This document shows, piece by piece, positions 1 to 7,634 of a stretch of 17,432 nt of DNA (positions are counted from its first letter, which is position 1; each line of letters opens with the position of its first letter). The notes under the pieces are model-generated. The model did no database searches. It worked only from the letters and a program-made list of their open reading frames with translations, and had not been told where the DNA came from. The position numbers and the translations under genes are program-made. This stretch comes from Mycoemilia scoparia (taxonomy: Eukaryota; Kickxellomycota; Kickxellomycetes; Kickxellales; Kickxellaceae). The DNA is taken from NCBI GenBank assembly GCA_027575805.1, contig JANBPU010000313.1:1-17432 (forward strand), given 5' to 3'.

Positions 1-240
1 GTTGAAAAAGTGCTGAAAACAGCCTTGACCAGCTGAAAGTCTGCTGAAAGGGCCTGCTGAAAGCATGCCGGAAAAAACCATTTTTACCTGTGCATCCTTA
101 ACAGTACTGAATCCATCTTGTAAAACTTTTCTACAACTTCCTGTCAGGCCTGGTTTATCCCCAACCACCTTGGCCTGTCAGGAATCATCCAGAATGATAA
201 TGGACAAGAGGTAATGATTCAGAATGAATAAAAACTTATA

Positions 241-605
241 AATTATAATTCTTTAAATCCTTTCAACTACAATTTTATTTGTAAATAAATAAAAGTATGA
301 TTATATAAAAGGTAATGAAGATGGTAAAACTCTTCATTAAACTAACTAAACTAATAAAAGGAAAATAAGGATTACAATCCTTATATCAGAAATCTGATTG
401 ATCCAGGGTCACTCTGATTAACTGAAAGTTGATCAGAATGATTCTGAATCATTCTAAATGAATTCATTTCATTTTAGTCTTTTGAATATAGACCATGTTG
501 GCTATGACCTAACAACAATTATAATACTTTAAATCTTTTCAACTACAACTTTATTTAAAACTAAATAAATGTATAATTATTAAAAGATAAGATGAAGATA
601 CCCTA
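241..605. repeat. diverged direct duplication, two copies
   Basis: A segment starting AATTATAATTCTTTAAATC at 241 recurs at 517 as AATTATAATACTTTAAATC, an offset of 276 bases. Similarity continues through CAACTACAA, TTTATTT and AAATAAAT to about 330 and 605. Small gaps and substitutions show that the copies are old. The intervening DNA carries the ATTCAGAAT-like words. This fits an internal tandem duplication inside a mobile element, but simple local duplication is also possible. Confidence 0.65.
497..516 (+). repeat. left arm of a 20-base inverted repeat
   Basis: TGTTGGCTATGACCTAACAA at 497-516 is the inverted partner of the sequence at 1758-1777, with one difference in 20 bases. The arm is itself partly palindromic (TGTT...AACA). 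It marks the left limit of a possible 1.28 kb unit containing the 749-1243 gene. The bases immediately outside the two arms do not show an obvious target-site duplication. Confidence 0.6.
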
Positions 606-748
606 TCTTAAAAATAACAAACATAATAAATAAATAAATATAAAAATAAGTTATTAAAAATAAATGATCTGGAATGGTTCTGAGCCATCTTGATCATAAA
701 AACTATCAAATAAGTAAGTCGCTCTGGGATTGACTCATTCAGAACCAT

Positions 749-1243
749 TTAGAATTGTTCAAAATTATAAGGTGTTTGCTTGTATGGATCAGAGCCTAGT
801 GAAACAATTTGTTCATCCCAAGAGAAATTTCTACTTAACCATTCAGAACTTCTCTGACACTTATCCCATATTCCAGTGCAATCTGTAGTCCTACAGTTAT
901 CACAACTGACATTAGGAGTTATTTTCTGTACCTGGCCAGGAATTCCCTTAGGTGGAGTGACAGAGGATTCTGTATTCACCATAGGATTTTTTTTGGCTGA
1001 GTCTTCACCCTTACCATTTAAAGGATTATTGTAATCTTTTTCAAAATCACCATAATTAAAAAATTCGTCATCATGGTATAAAAACTCATAATAACCTTGT
1101 TTTTCTTGTGGGGGTTCATGTTTCATTCTCTTGTTTGTTTGGGAATTGCTTTCTTGTGACCCTTGATCAAATGCTCTTTTGGCAGGGTTTGGGATACTGC
1201 TTGGATGATATACTGTGTTGTTAAACATTGTTGTGTTGTACAT
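749..1243 (-). CDS. small nuclear-type protein with a half GATA-like zinc finger
   Basis: The protein has 164 residues and is not recognised as a known family. Basic patches lie near residues 20-24 (NPAKR) and 37-42 (NKRMKH), followed by an aromatic and acidic stretch at about 51-71 that resembles an acidic activation region. Residues 114-129 read CDNCRTTDCTGIWDKC. This matches the first half of a GATA finger (C-x-N-C-x-T-T-x-T-x-x-W), but with Cys at the third Thr position and no second C-x2-C knuckle downstream. The four Cys (114, 117, 122, 129) could form a compact site of their own. A TATAAATA box lies 134-141 bases before the ATG, as at other genes here, which supports real transcription. 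It sits between inverted repeats and may belong to a mobile element. Nuclear or DNA-binding function is inference. Confidence 0.5.
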   Translation of the reverse strand: MYNTTMFNNTVYHPSSIPNPAKRAFDQGSQESNSQTNKRMKHEPPQEKQGYYEFLYHDDEFFNYGDFEKDYNNPLNGKGEDSAKKNPMVNTESSVTPPKGIPGQVQKITPNVSCDNCRTTDCTGIWDKCQRSSEWLSRNFSWDEQIVSLGSDPYKQTPYNFEQF

Positions 1244-1376
1244 TTCAAATTGAGGCTAGAGAATGGAGAGGATGTACTGTCAGAATATTGTTGTTGAAAA
1301 TGTTATGTTGTTATGAAAGGAGAATAAAAGAATAAAAAAGTGGAAGGTTTATAAAAATTTTGGAGAAATTTAATGC

Positions 1377-1384
1377 TATTTATA
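1377..1384 (-). promoter_or_regulatory. TATA box of the 749-1243 gene
   Basis: Read on the minus strand this is GGTATAAATAG, identical to the box of the NmrA-like gene at 6897-6904. It lies 134-141 bases before the ATG, and a start about 30 bases downstream gives a leader of roughly 100 bases. Confidence 0.6.
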
Positions 1385-1638
1385 CCTTTAATCTTTAGCT
1401 TCATTTTACATATTCTGCTTATTACTGCTGGTGTTGGTATTGGTGCTAGTTCTGGTATTATTGCAGCCCTGTATTTCTAGTACTACAGTTAATAAAAATT
1501 ATAAAAATAATTCATCATTTCCTTTATATTAATATATATCAGAACTTTTGTTAGTTAGTATCATAATATTATCTACCTATTCTTAAATATTTTCAAAAAG
1601 GGGCTGATAGTATCCAAATAATATCTTTATTAAAAATA

Positions 1639-1702
1639 ATATTAAAATTATACTAACATAATATCAAGTGATATTAAAATGATACTAATATGCTATCAAG
1701 TG
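1639..1702. repeat. two tandem 32-base repeats
   Basis: The 32-base units at 1639-1670 and 1671-1702 share ATATTAAAAT, ATACTAA and TATCAAGTG and differ at only a few positions. A partial third copy (GTGATAAAAG) may follow. They lie inside the inverted-repeat-bounded unit, upstream of the minus-strand gene. Confidence 0.75.
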
Positions 1703-1757
1703 ATAAAAGAAAAGCATCTATACTCAATTAAAGAGAGCCTAGACTCTATTTATTTAT

Positions 1758-1777
1758 TGTTAGGCCATAGCCAACAC
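1758..1777 (-). repeat. right arm of a 20-base inverted repeat
   Basis: TTGTTAGGCCATAGCCAACA at 1758-1777 is the reverse complement of the left arm at 497-516 apart from one base. ATTCAGAAT-like words occur outside this arm too (near 1826 and 1878), mirroring those left of the other arm. Confidence 0.6.
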
Positions 1778-2118
1778 TATTCATCATATTAGAGATATTG
1801 TAGGGTTCAAGTCATACTGATTAGTTCAGAATCAAGCTTTTTCAGTATTAACTTTCCTGATAGTTGAGGCTTATCCTAAATGATTCAGGACTGTCACAAC
1901 AATTGCTACTTTTTAATAATTATAAAGCTTATGAATCAAACTCTGCTCTATCTATTAAATGCAATTTTATATGTAGTAATTCCAATGGGCCTTCTACTAC
2001 TGCTATTTTTGTTAAATCTGGTCATATTTGAGTTTAATTGATTATTTGAAAAGATCAATATAAAATGCAATGGCTATTATGTTTTAAAGTAATAGTAAAA
2101 TATTAAATTTGTATGCAC

Positions 2119-2142
2119 AGAGTGAGTGAGTGAGTGAGTGAG
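2119..2142. repeat. GAGT microsatellite
   Basis: Five to six copies of GAGT are followed by an impure purine-rich tail. Confidence 0.9.
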
Positions 2143-2301
2143 AAAGAGAAAGTGAGAGGGGATAAAAATTATTTTCAAATATACCTAATATATAATCGCA
2201 ATATAAATATATCAATTTATAAATTAAACCAAGTCAACAACAACAACAGCAACAACAACACTAATGAGTAAGAAACAACCAACCAATTAATGAATTGTCT
2301 A

Positions 2302-3867
2302 TTATTGTGTTGTTGTATTGATTGAATTAAAATCTTTGAGGGTTTGGAAATTGTTAGTTTGTCGTCGTTTCTTATATTGTAGTAGCAGTAGTAGCTTATT
2401 ACATTTGATAGTTTGTTTAATTTTGCCAAAGATTTTTTCCCACATTGGATCCAACATTGGGTTCATAAAGAAAATGACGGATTCGATGATTCCCTGGACA
2501 GCGGCCAACATCAAAACCGCGATACAAAATTCATAAGTCGAGTATTTGGTGGATGCAAATATGGGGTTGATTGTTAGAGTTACTAGTGGGACTATGGGGT
2601 ATAGTAGCATTCGGAATATAGCAAAGATTGCGTTCTTGCGTCGTTTTTTTATATAGTTTGGGACTTTGTCTGTGGTTTTTGTGTTAACTGGGCCTGCTTT
2701 TGCGTCAGAGTCTGATGGGTTTTTGTTGTTGTGGTAACCAAGGGGGACTTGTTTAAGGTTTTCTAGGTTTGGTAGTTTTATGTCATCGATGTTGATGTTG
2801 ATATTGTTGTTGTTGTTGTTTGTGGTGGTCATGTCTCGCTCATCTAGAGTAAAGGCTGTTGCGTTGGTTTCGATCATTGTATTTGACAATTCGCTATTGA
2901 AATATTCCGTCTGATCTTCTTCGTCGTCAATGCTGTATTTGGGATGTTGTTGTTTTGTGCAGAGATTAATGGGATTAGTTGATGCTGTTGTAGATAAAAC
3001 ATCAAAGTTAATGTCATTATTATTATTATTGTGGTGGTTATTGTTGTTGTTAGGGTTGACTACATTTGTGTCATGGTCTTCATCATTGTCTTCTTTGGCA
3101 TTGTTTCTACTACCACCTCCGCCACCACCTTCTCTAAAGTTCATTGGAGTTCTTCTGGTTCCTTTAAGCATTGACATCAGCTGGATCCCGACCATAATAC
3201 TGATAACCATACAATACAGAATCCCAAGCAACAGCCAGATATACATTGCCCAGATTTTCAAAGTAATAGCCTGAACACTCGTGTCGACAAAGATCAAAGC
3301 GTTGGGGCCATTAAACCAATTTAAATCCTGGCAGATATACAGAATAGGATGAACCGTGACGAAACCCAGAGTCCAGCCGATCAGCTCATACCACGGGTTG
3401 AGCTTTTTGGCAAGGCGTTCTTTTTTGTATATAACAGTCAGATGTAGCTGAAGGGCAATGCAGTCGGTGATAAACAGCGAGGTGAATAGCGAGCCCAATA
3501 CGAAGAACCAAACAATACGCAGCTGCATCGGGCTCAACTTTACGACCACGTCGGTTTGGTGCATCAAAATCATCATGACTGAATGCAGGATGTCGGCCAG
3601 CGCGATTGAACCGGACAGACGAAATGACGGGCGCTCAGAAAAACCGCGGTTTCGAAAATGGCAGACCACGGTCACCAAGACTATGAACGAAAGAACAAGC
3701 GATATTATGTTGAAGACGTAGACCACTTCGGCGCCGGCACCGGCACTCGCGTACTGGGCTTTGTATCCTTTTTGGGGGGCTATTCTTGTTACGAATTTGT
3801 CTAAGCCTTGGTAAAAGTCGTGGTATGACATGCCTTTGGGCTTGGATAATGAGTGTGTGAATGCCAT
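2302..3867 (-). CDS. seven-transmembrane receptor, Git3/cAMP-receptor-like
   Basis: This is a 521-residue membrane protein. Hydrophobic helices lie at about 47-69, 84-105, 115-146, 160-180, 205-233, 413-435 and 446-468, giving seven passes. The loop after helix 5 is about 180 residues long and low in complexity, with a Gly6 run (247-252) and Asn runs at about 272-285 and 350-359; the layout recalls the Asn-rich third loop of yeast Gpr1. Before helix 6 is a basic patch (KKRRK, 407-411). Helix 6 has a YP pair, and helix 7 ends in FFMNPMLDP, like the NP motif of other receptors. The tail is Lys/Leu-rich then polar. A role as a plasma-membrane sensor coupled to heterotrimeric G protein is family inference; the ligand is unknown. 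No intron is needed. The ATG at 3867 lies about 140 bases below a TATA-like box. The 5' half is visibly richer in G/C than the 3' half. Confidence 0.8.
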   Translation of the reverse strand: MAFTHSLSKPKGMSYHDFYQGLDKFVTRIAPQKGYKAQYASAGAGAEVVYVFNIISLVLSFIVLVTVVCHFRNRGFSERPSFRLSGSIALADILHSVMMILMHQTDVVVKLSPMQLRIVWFFVLGSLFTSLFITDCIALQLHLTVIYKKERLAKKLNPWYELIGWTLGFVTVHPILYICQDLNWFNGPNALIFVDTSVQAITLKIWAMYIWLLLGILYCMVISIMVGIQLMSMLKGTRRTPMNFREGGGGGGSRNNAKEDNDEDHDTNVVNPNNNNNHHNNNNNDINFDVLSTTASTNPINLCTKQQHPKYSIDDEEDQTEYFNSELSNTMIETNATAFTLDERDMTTTNNNNNNININIDDIKLPNLENLKQVPLGYHNNKNPSDSDAKAGPVNTKTTDKVPNYIKKRRKNAIFAIFRMLLYPIVPLVTLTINPIFASTKYSTYEFCIAVLMLAAVQGIIESVIFFMNPMLDPMWEKIFGKIKQTIKCNKLLLLLQYKKRRQTNNFQTLKDFNSINTTTQ

Positions 3868-4001
3868 GTTTACACACTACTCTTGGTAGTAGAATGCACT
3901 GTCGGTGAATGTTTCGTATTAAGAGTTGTGACTATGTTCTCTCTCTTTTTCTCTCTGCGTGTGTGTGTGTGTGTGCTTTGGCGTTAAGGTGATATTTTGT
4001 C

Positions 4002-4011
4002 TTTATTTAAA
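4002..4011 (-). promoter_or_regulatory. TATA-like box of the receptor gene
   Basis: The minus strand reads CTTTAAATAAAG, about 135-144 bases before the ATG, the same distance as the TATAAATA boxes of other genes here. A second AT-rich candidate, TTTATAAG, lies about 15 bases farther upstream. The leader in between is rich in GA and CA (GT tract at 3958-3975 on the plus strand). Confidence 0.4.
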
Positions 4012-4068
4012 GATGGAGCTTATAAACTTTCAAAATCGTTATGATAATGCTGACCAAGACATAAAGGT

Positions 4069-4118
4069 GTATGTATGTATGTATGTATGTATGTATGTAT
4101 GTACGTATGTATGTGTGT
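4069..4118. repeat. GTAT microsatellite
   Basis: About eleven GTAT units run with one interruption (GTACGTAT) and a GTGT end, just upstream of the receptor promoter. Confidence 0.95.
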
Positions 4119-5771
4119 AGGGGTTTAGTTGATCAACATTTAAATGAGATAAAGAGCAAGATTAGTAGTGGGAGAAAACATTTAAAAAGAAAATAAGTAA
4201 TTGGGAATTGAGAGAGAAAAACGTGAAAATGTTTTGATCACAAGCCCGCGCTGCCAACAGTTTTATGATAACTTTTTGGCAGGGGGAGAAAAAAGAGAGT
4301 TTGAGCGCAGTGAAGAAGGTTGGCTAGAAAGGATTCTTTCTAATGACTATGGTTCAATAGAGAGAGAATGCGAAAAGAATAAGTGTTGGTGAGAGCACAG
4401 CAACGGCATCGTCATAACATTGTCCTTGTTATTATGGCTGATGATAATGGAAGGTGGTGTGGTGGCAGTAGAATGGCGAGGCTTAAGTGTGTTTTTGCAG
4501 CCAGAGTGAAATGAGTGTTTGCGGGATATATTGAAAGCCACTGAATTGTTGTTTTTAAATCAAAAGAGGCAATAGTCAATCAATGAAGGATGGCTGGCCG
4601 TTACCTCCTCTCTCCACAACCGGCTGCTGTGCTTATTAATTTATGCTGTGTGGGTGGTATAAATGGAGAAGTTTCAATACCAGGTTAGGTAAGGACAGAG
4701 AGAGCAGCAACTGTTGGAGTAGAGCCGCTGAAATTGACGCGCTTGGCGCCGCGGGGCGGTCTCATTGCAAAAGGGCTCCTGTAAGAAATTTTTTCCTCCA
4801 TTGTTGTCATGGTACTTCAAGAGCTCAGCTCAAGTGTTGTGTGTATTGAGAATAAAGCGCTTGGTAGTTGGTGGATCATTATCATTTGTAGGGCTTCAGT
4901 CATTTCAATTTATAAACTTTTTTAAGAAATAGAGATGGCTGATTTCAGAGTATCATTCAAAAAGGCCATAGGTGCATATATAATACCAGACAGAAAATGA
5001 GAGATTATTTTTAAATGGCCAAATTAATGCTATCAATGATGATATAGACTGGCCTACTAGTAAAAATTAGTAGCCCTTCAAAAATAATGATCCACATGTG
5101 TTATTTGAAAAAGAATTAAGATATAGGCGTATAGGCACTCTAAGCCATCTGTGTAGTCTGAACAATCAAATGAGAGAATTGGCGTGGAAGAGCGTTACGG
5201 GGATGCTTGTTTGTCCAAGCAAAAACAAATAAAGTAATTTAACCTTTAAAAGAAACAACGCCATATATGGCGAGGATTATTTGAAAAGCCACTCTATAAG
5301 TCCCATTGGCTCTCTCACTACTCTCTTTCAAATCAGGAATTCCATGGGGTGCTTAATGGTTTTGATTATTTAAATTATCGGATTTTTAGTAATTTGAATG
5401 GAGAGAGGATAGATAGTAGTACAGTTTTAAGTGTATCTGTGTGTTTGTGTAGAAATGTGCTTAGACCAACAAGAAAACACAAACACGTTTTATAAACAAC
5501 ATTTCATGAATACTTGTGTAATGTTAAAAACAGGCGTGTAGCTGTATGGATGTTTTTGTAGTTGTGCTTGAAATGCTGTTGTTGTTGTTGTCATGTTTAT
5601 TGATGAAAGTGTCAGCAAATCAAAATTTGGTGACGAGCACATGCTTGAATAGAAAAAGGCACACTAATAGAAAACTGGTGTTTGCAAAGCCAAGAAGAAG
5701 CCAACAAAATGGGCTAGAGCCATAGTGGTAGAGCAGTATAGCACTTTGTGTGGCCAGGCCTAGCCAGGCTG
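4119..5771. other. intergenic between receptor and NmrA-like gene
   Basis: Short frames exist here but none looks protein-like. Notable contents are a plus-strand TATAAATGG at about 4656-4664 followed by an isolated G/C-rich patch (about 4727-4780), one miniature palindromic element (5005-5087), and a purine/pyrimidine-rich 3' flank of the NmrA-like gene. No RNA gene is recognised. Confidence 0.5.
5005..5087. mobile_element. miniature palindromic element, isolated copy
   Basis: The left end TTATTTTTAAATGGCC and the right end TAGCCCTTCAAAAATAA form terminal inverted repeats, and the interior matches the copy at 11502-11615 (AAATTAATGCTATCAATGAT against AAATTAATATTATCAATGAT, then CTACTAGTAAAA). 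Compared with that copy it lacks the internal stretch around TATGCAAGTTGAAACTGA. It has no coding capacity, so a non-autonomous MITE-like element is the best description; its mobilising enzyme is not in the window. Confidence 0.75.
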
Positions 5772-6761
5772 CTAGTGCTGAGGCTTAAAGTCCTTGTGGT
5801 ACTTCTCAAAGTAAGCTTCAATATCGACAGGCTTCTTATCCAACAGCTTTTCAAGGTCAGAATGGGTTTCATTGAAATACCCCTTCATGGCCATTTCAAA
5901 GATCCTGCGCAAGACTGGAATAAATCCCTTGGCAATTTCGCCTGTATCGCCGAGATAATGGGCCATTTCGTTGGCACTGCATTCCTTGAGCATGATTTTA
6001 GATCCAAGGGCGTGAGAACACATCATGGCAAGCTTTTCCCCCGAAATAGCGTGCATTCCAGTAATATGGAAATGGCTAAACCTCTCAATACCAGGAGTAG
6101 TGGCGGCATCGCTGTGGTGGTGGTGGTGGTGGTGGTGGGATTTGGTAGCCAAATTACGGATGGCCTTGGCAACGTCCATTGCATCAACCAAAGATGCCTT
6201 TTCGGACTTGGTGGGCCACATGAGTTCTTCTCTGTCACGGATGGGGCCACGAAGGTAGAAGAGTATGTTCATGAGCATGGAAATGCTGAAGAGGTAGGTG
6301 GTTTCCCAGTGCGATTTGTGAGCCAGTGCCATGAATTCCTGTTCCATCTCGTAAATGTGCTTGATACAGTCCATGTCCTTGGCCTTGTGGGCATTCATAA
6401 TCGAGGCGAAGAGGACATGGCGGAGGTCTTTGCTGTGCTTGGCCATCTGGACCAGCTTTTTGCTGTGGTGCATATCCTTGGCCATCATTGGAGGCATGAT
6501 CATGGCACATTCCATCTGGTCGTACATCTTTTCGATGGACTTGTCGTCGTTGAGATCAAAGCGCATCATGTGGACGCCTTTTTGAGAAAGGTCCTTGACC
6601 AGCTCTGATTTCTCGTCCATGTAGCCTACGCGCACAGTGCTAACGACTCCATCGTCCTTGAGTTTGAGGAATTCGAGTGTTGTAAAGTAGCCGATCAGGA
6701 GATCTCCGCCAACAATGACGATAGATTTCTTGGCAGTTTGGGACCCGAAGAAGAGAGACAT
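5772..6761 (-). CDS. NmrA-like NAD(P)-binding family protein
   Basis: From the ATG at 6761 the protein has 329 residues, typical of NmrA/HSCARG-type atypical short-chain dehydrogenases, which usually sense NAD(P) rather than catalyse. The N-terminal beta strand and glycine motif are degenerate: SIVIVGGDLLIG (13-24) keeps the first and last Gly of GxxGxxG but has Leu in the middle. Supporting features are RFDLNDDKSIEKMYD (about 67-81), VDAMDVAKAI (193-201), TGMHAISGEKL (234-244) and a C-terminal segment near 306-325 like the family's closing helix. A His8 tract at 209-216 sits between the fold's central part and the FHITG strand. An in-frame ATG 36 codons upstream (6869) is rejected because the TATA box at 6897-6904 would place transcription start near it. 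Cytosolic redox-linked regulation is family inference; substrate and partner are unknown. Confidence 0.8.
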   Translation of the reverse strand: MSLFFGSQTAKKSIVIVGGDLLIGYFTTLEFLKLKDDGVVSTVRVGYMDEKSELVKDLSQKGVHMMRFDLNDDKSIEKMYDQMECAMIMPPMMAKDMHHSKKLVQMAKHSKDLRHVLFASIMNAHKAKDMDCIKHIYEMEQEFMALAHKSHWETTYLFSISMLMNILFYLRGPIRDREELMWPTKSEKASLVDAMDVAKAIRNLATKSHHHHHHHHSDAATTPGIERFSHFHITGMHAISGEKLAMMCSHALGSKIMLKECSANEMAHYLGDTGEIAKGFIPVLRRIFEMAMKGYFNETHSDLEKLLDKKPVDIEAYFEKYHKDFKPQH

Positions 6762-6896
6762 TTTGTTGAGGTGTAATGTTAGTGGTAAAGCGCACGATAA
6801 TTTGATGTGTGTGGTTTGTGTGTATGTGATGAGATGTCCAAGAGAAAAACCTGGCTGTGTGATATACAAGCTGGACTGACTGCGACTTTTCTACTC

Positions 6897-6904
6897 TATT
6901 TATA
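6897..6904 (-). promoter_or_regulatory. TATA box of the NmrA-like gene
   Basis: The minus strand reads GGTATAAATAGAG. Transcription would begin near 6868, giving a leader of about 107 bases to the chosen ATG at 6761. This is the main argument against the longer open frame that starts at 6869. Confidence 0.7.
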
Positions 6905-7481
6905 CCTAACCTTGAATATGTTCAAACGCACAAACTACATAGATCTTTTCCATAGCTTGTTGCACTTACTTCTGCTAAACATCAGCAGGAATGCAGTAGT
7001 AAGCACATTAGATAGAGGGCAAGAGGTGCGGCTAATTGATCGATTAATTGGTTGATTGATCCATCAGCTTGCTGCTTACTTCAATCAAATACTGTTTGCT
7101 GACTTTGTGCTTCAAGATTGATTTTTCTCAGTGTATGTGTAAGCCTCATATGTTTTAACTATTTCGGGCTTAAAGAAGAAAAAGAGGATTTATAACAAAT
7201 GATTAAGCTCTCTTTGCTTCTTGTTGATAGCATTCTTATTTAGTCTGTAATAACACATTCATTGATGTATCTGGTGACCCGTATTGGTATATAGATCAAT
7301 TTCTGTCTAATCGCCTTGTACAATAGCGATGAAACTTTGTAGAGTGCAGTATTGTAAAGAACTACAACCACTCCAATATTTCAAATTTTATCATAATGCC
7401 AATATTGTCCATGGCCTTGATGAATCAATAGCAATAAATCAAGGTAAGAAACAGATAGTGTCTATATTTTTGTATATGGGA

Positions 7482-7615
7482 AGATTTCACTTGTGATCGA
7501 ATCTATGTTAGAGACAGAAATGGACCCTCATCAGATTTCGGCCCAATCACCAGGCATTTCATATGCAACTACTCCTTTGGACCTATTTTGCCCAAGGCCT
7601 TGTAAAATCTGGCTA
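7482..7615. repeat. dispersed repeat, copy 1
   Basis: This shares an ordered series of words with 11941-12075: AGATTTCACTT (exact), AAATGGACCCTC against AAATGGATCCTC, CAGGCATTTCATAT against CAGGTCATTTGATAT, CTACTCCT against CTATTCCT, and CCCAAGGCCTTG against CCTAAGGCCTTA, ending TGGCTATAT against TGACCATAT. Both copies are in the same orientation, with diverged spacing. An upstream word (GCCTTGTACA, near 7314 and 11751) may extend the homology to about 300 bases. The type of element is unknown. Confidence 0.6.
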
Positions 7616-7634
7616 TATATATATATATATATAT
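7614..7634. repeat. TA microsatellite
   Basis: About ten TA units lie at the right edge of the dispersed repeat copy; the other copy is followed by a CAG/TAG tract at the equivalent place. Confidence 0.95.

Larger units (their letters stand above)
1..748. other. repeat-rich AT-rich DNA, no gene seen
   Basis: No protein-like frame is visible. The first 65 bases repeat the word GCTGAAA several times at irregular spacing. Bases 140-190 hold two related words, CCTGTCAGGCCTGG and GGCCTGTCAGGAATC. From about 185 to 760 there are many variants of ATTCAGAAT / ATTCTGAAT, on both strands, including a perfect 10-base-arm palindrome at 435-455. Together with the direct duplication and inverted repeat listed separately, this looks like the body or edge of a transposable element that may extend off the left end. 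The class of element cannot be told from here. Confidence 0.6.
1244..2301. other. intergenic, repeat-derived
   Basis: This holds the promoter and leader of the minus-strand gene, the two 32-base tandem repeats, the right inverted-repeat arm and AT-rich filler. A GAGT microsatellite (2119-2142) and a CAA-rich tract (about 2233-2262) precede the 3' end of the receptor gene. A 35-residue hydrophobic frame (1373-1480, +) is present but not supported as a gene. Confidence 0.5.

Noticed and set aside
435..455. Heat-shock-element-like GAA/TTC alternation
   Set aside because: The spacers alternate three, one and three bases rather than the two required between GAA and TTC, so it is better described as a plain palindrome.
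1795..1820. tRNA-like B box (GGTTCAAGTC)
   Set aside because: No A box or acceptor stem precedes it; chance match in repeat DNA.
2119..2142. CRISPR-like or telomeric repeat
   Set aside because: This and the other tandem tracts are simple microsatellites with no spacers and no telomere-type G-rich unit.
5710..5770. tRNA-like A box (TAGTGGTAGAGCA)
   Set aside because: No GGTTC-type B box follows at the right distance and no cloverleaf can be drawn.
5748..6608. 286-codon plus-strand frame
   Set aside because: It is antisense to the NmrA-like gene. Its Val-rich run comes from the His8-coding repeat, and it has no family features.
6762..6869. 36-codon N-terminal extension of the NmrA-like protein
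   Set aside because: The upstream ATG coincides with the expected transcription start below the TATA box, and the extension has no family homology.
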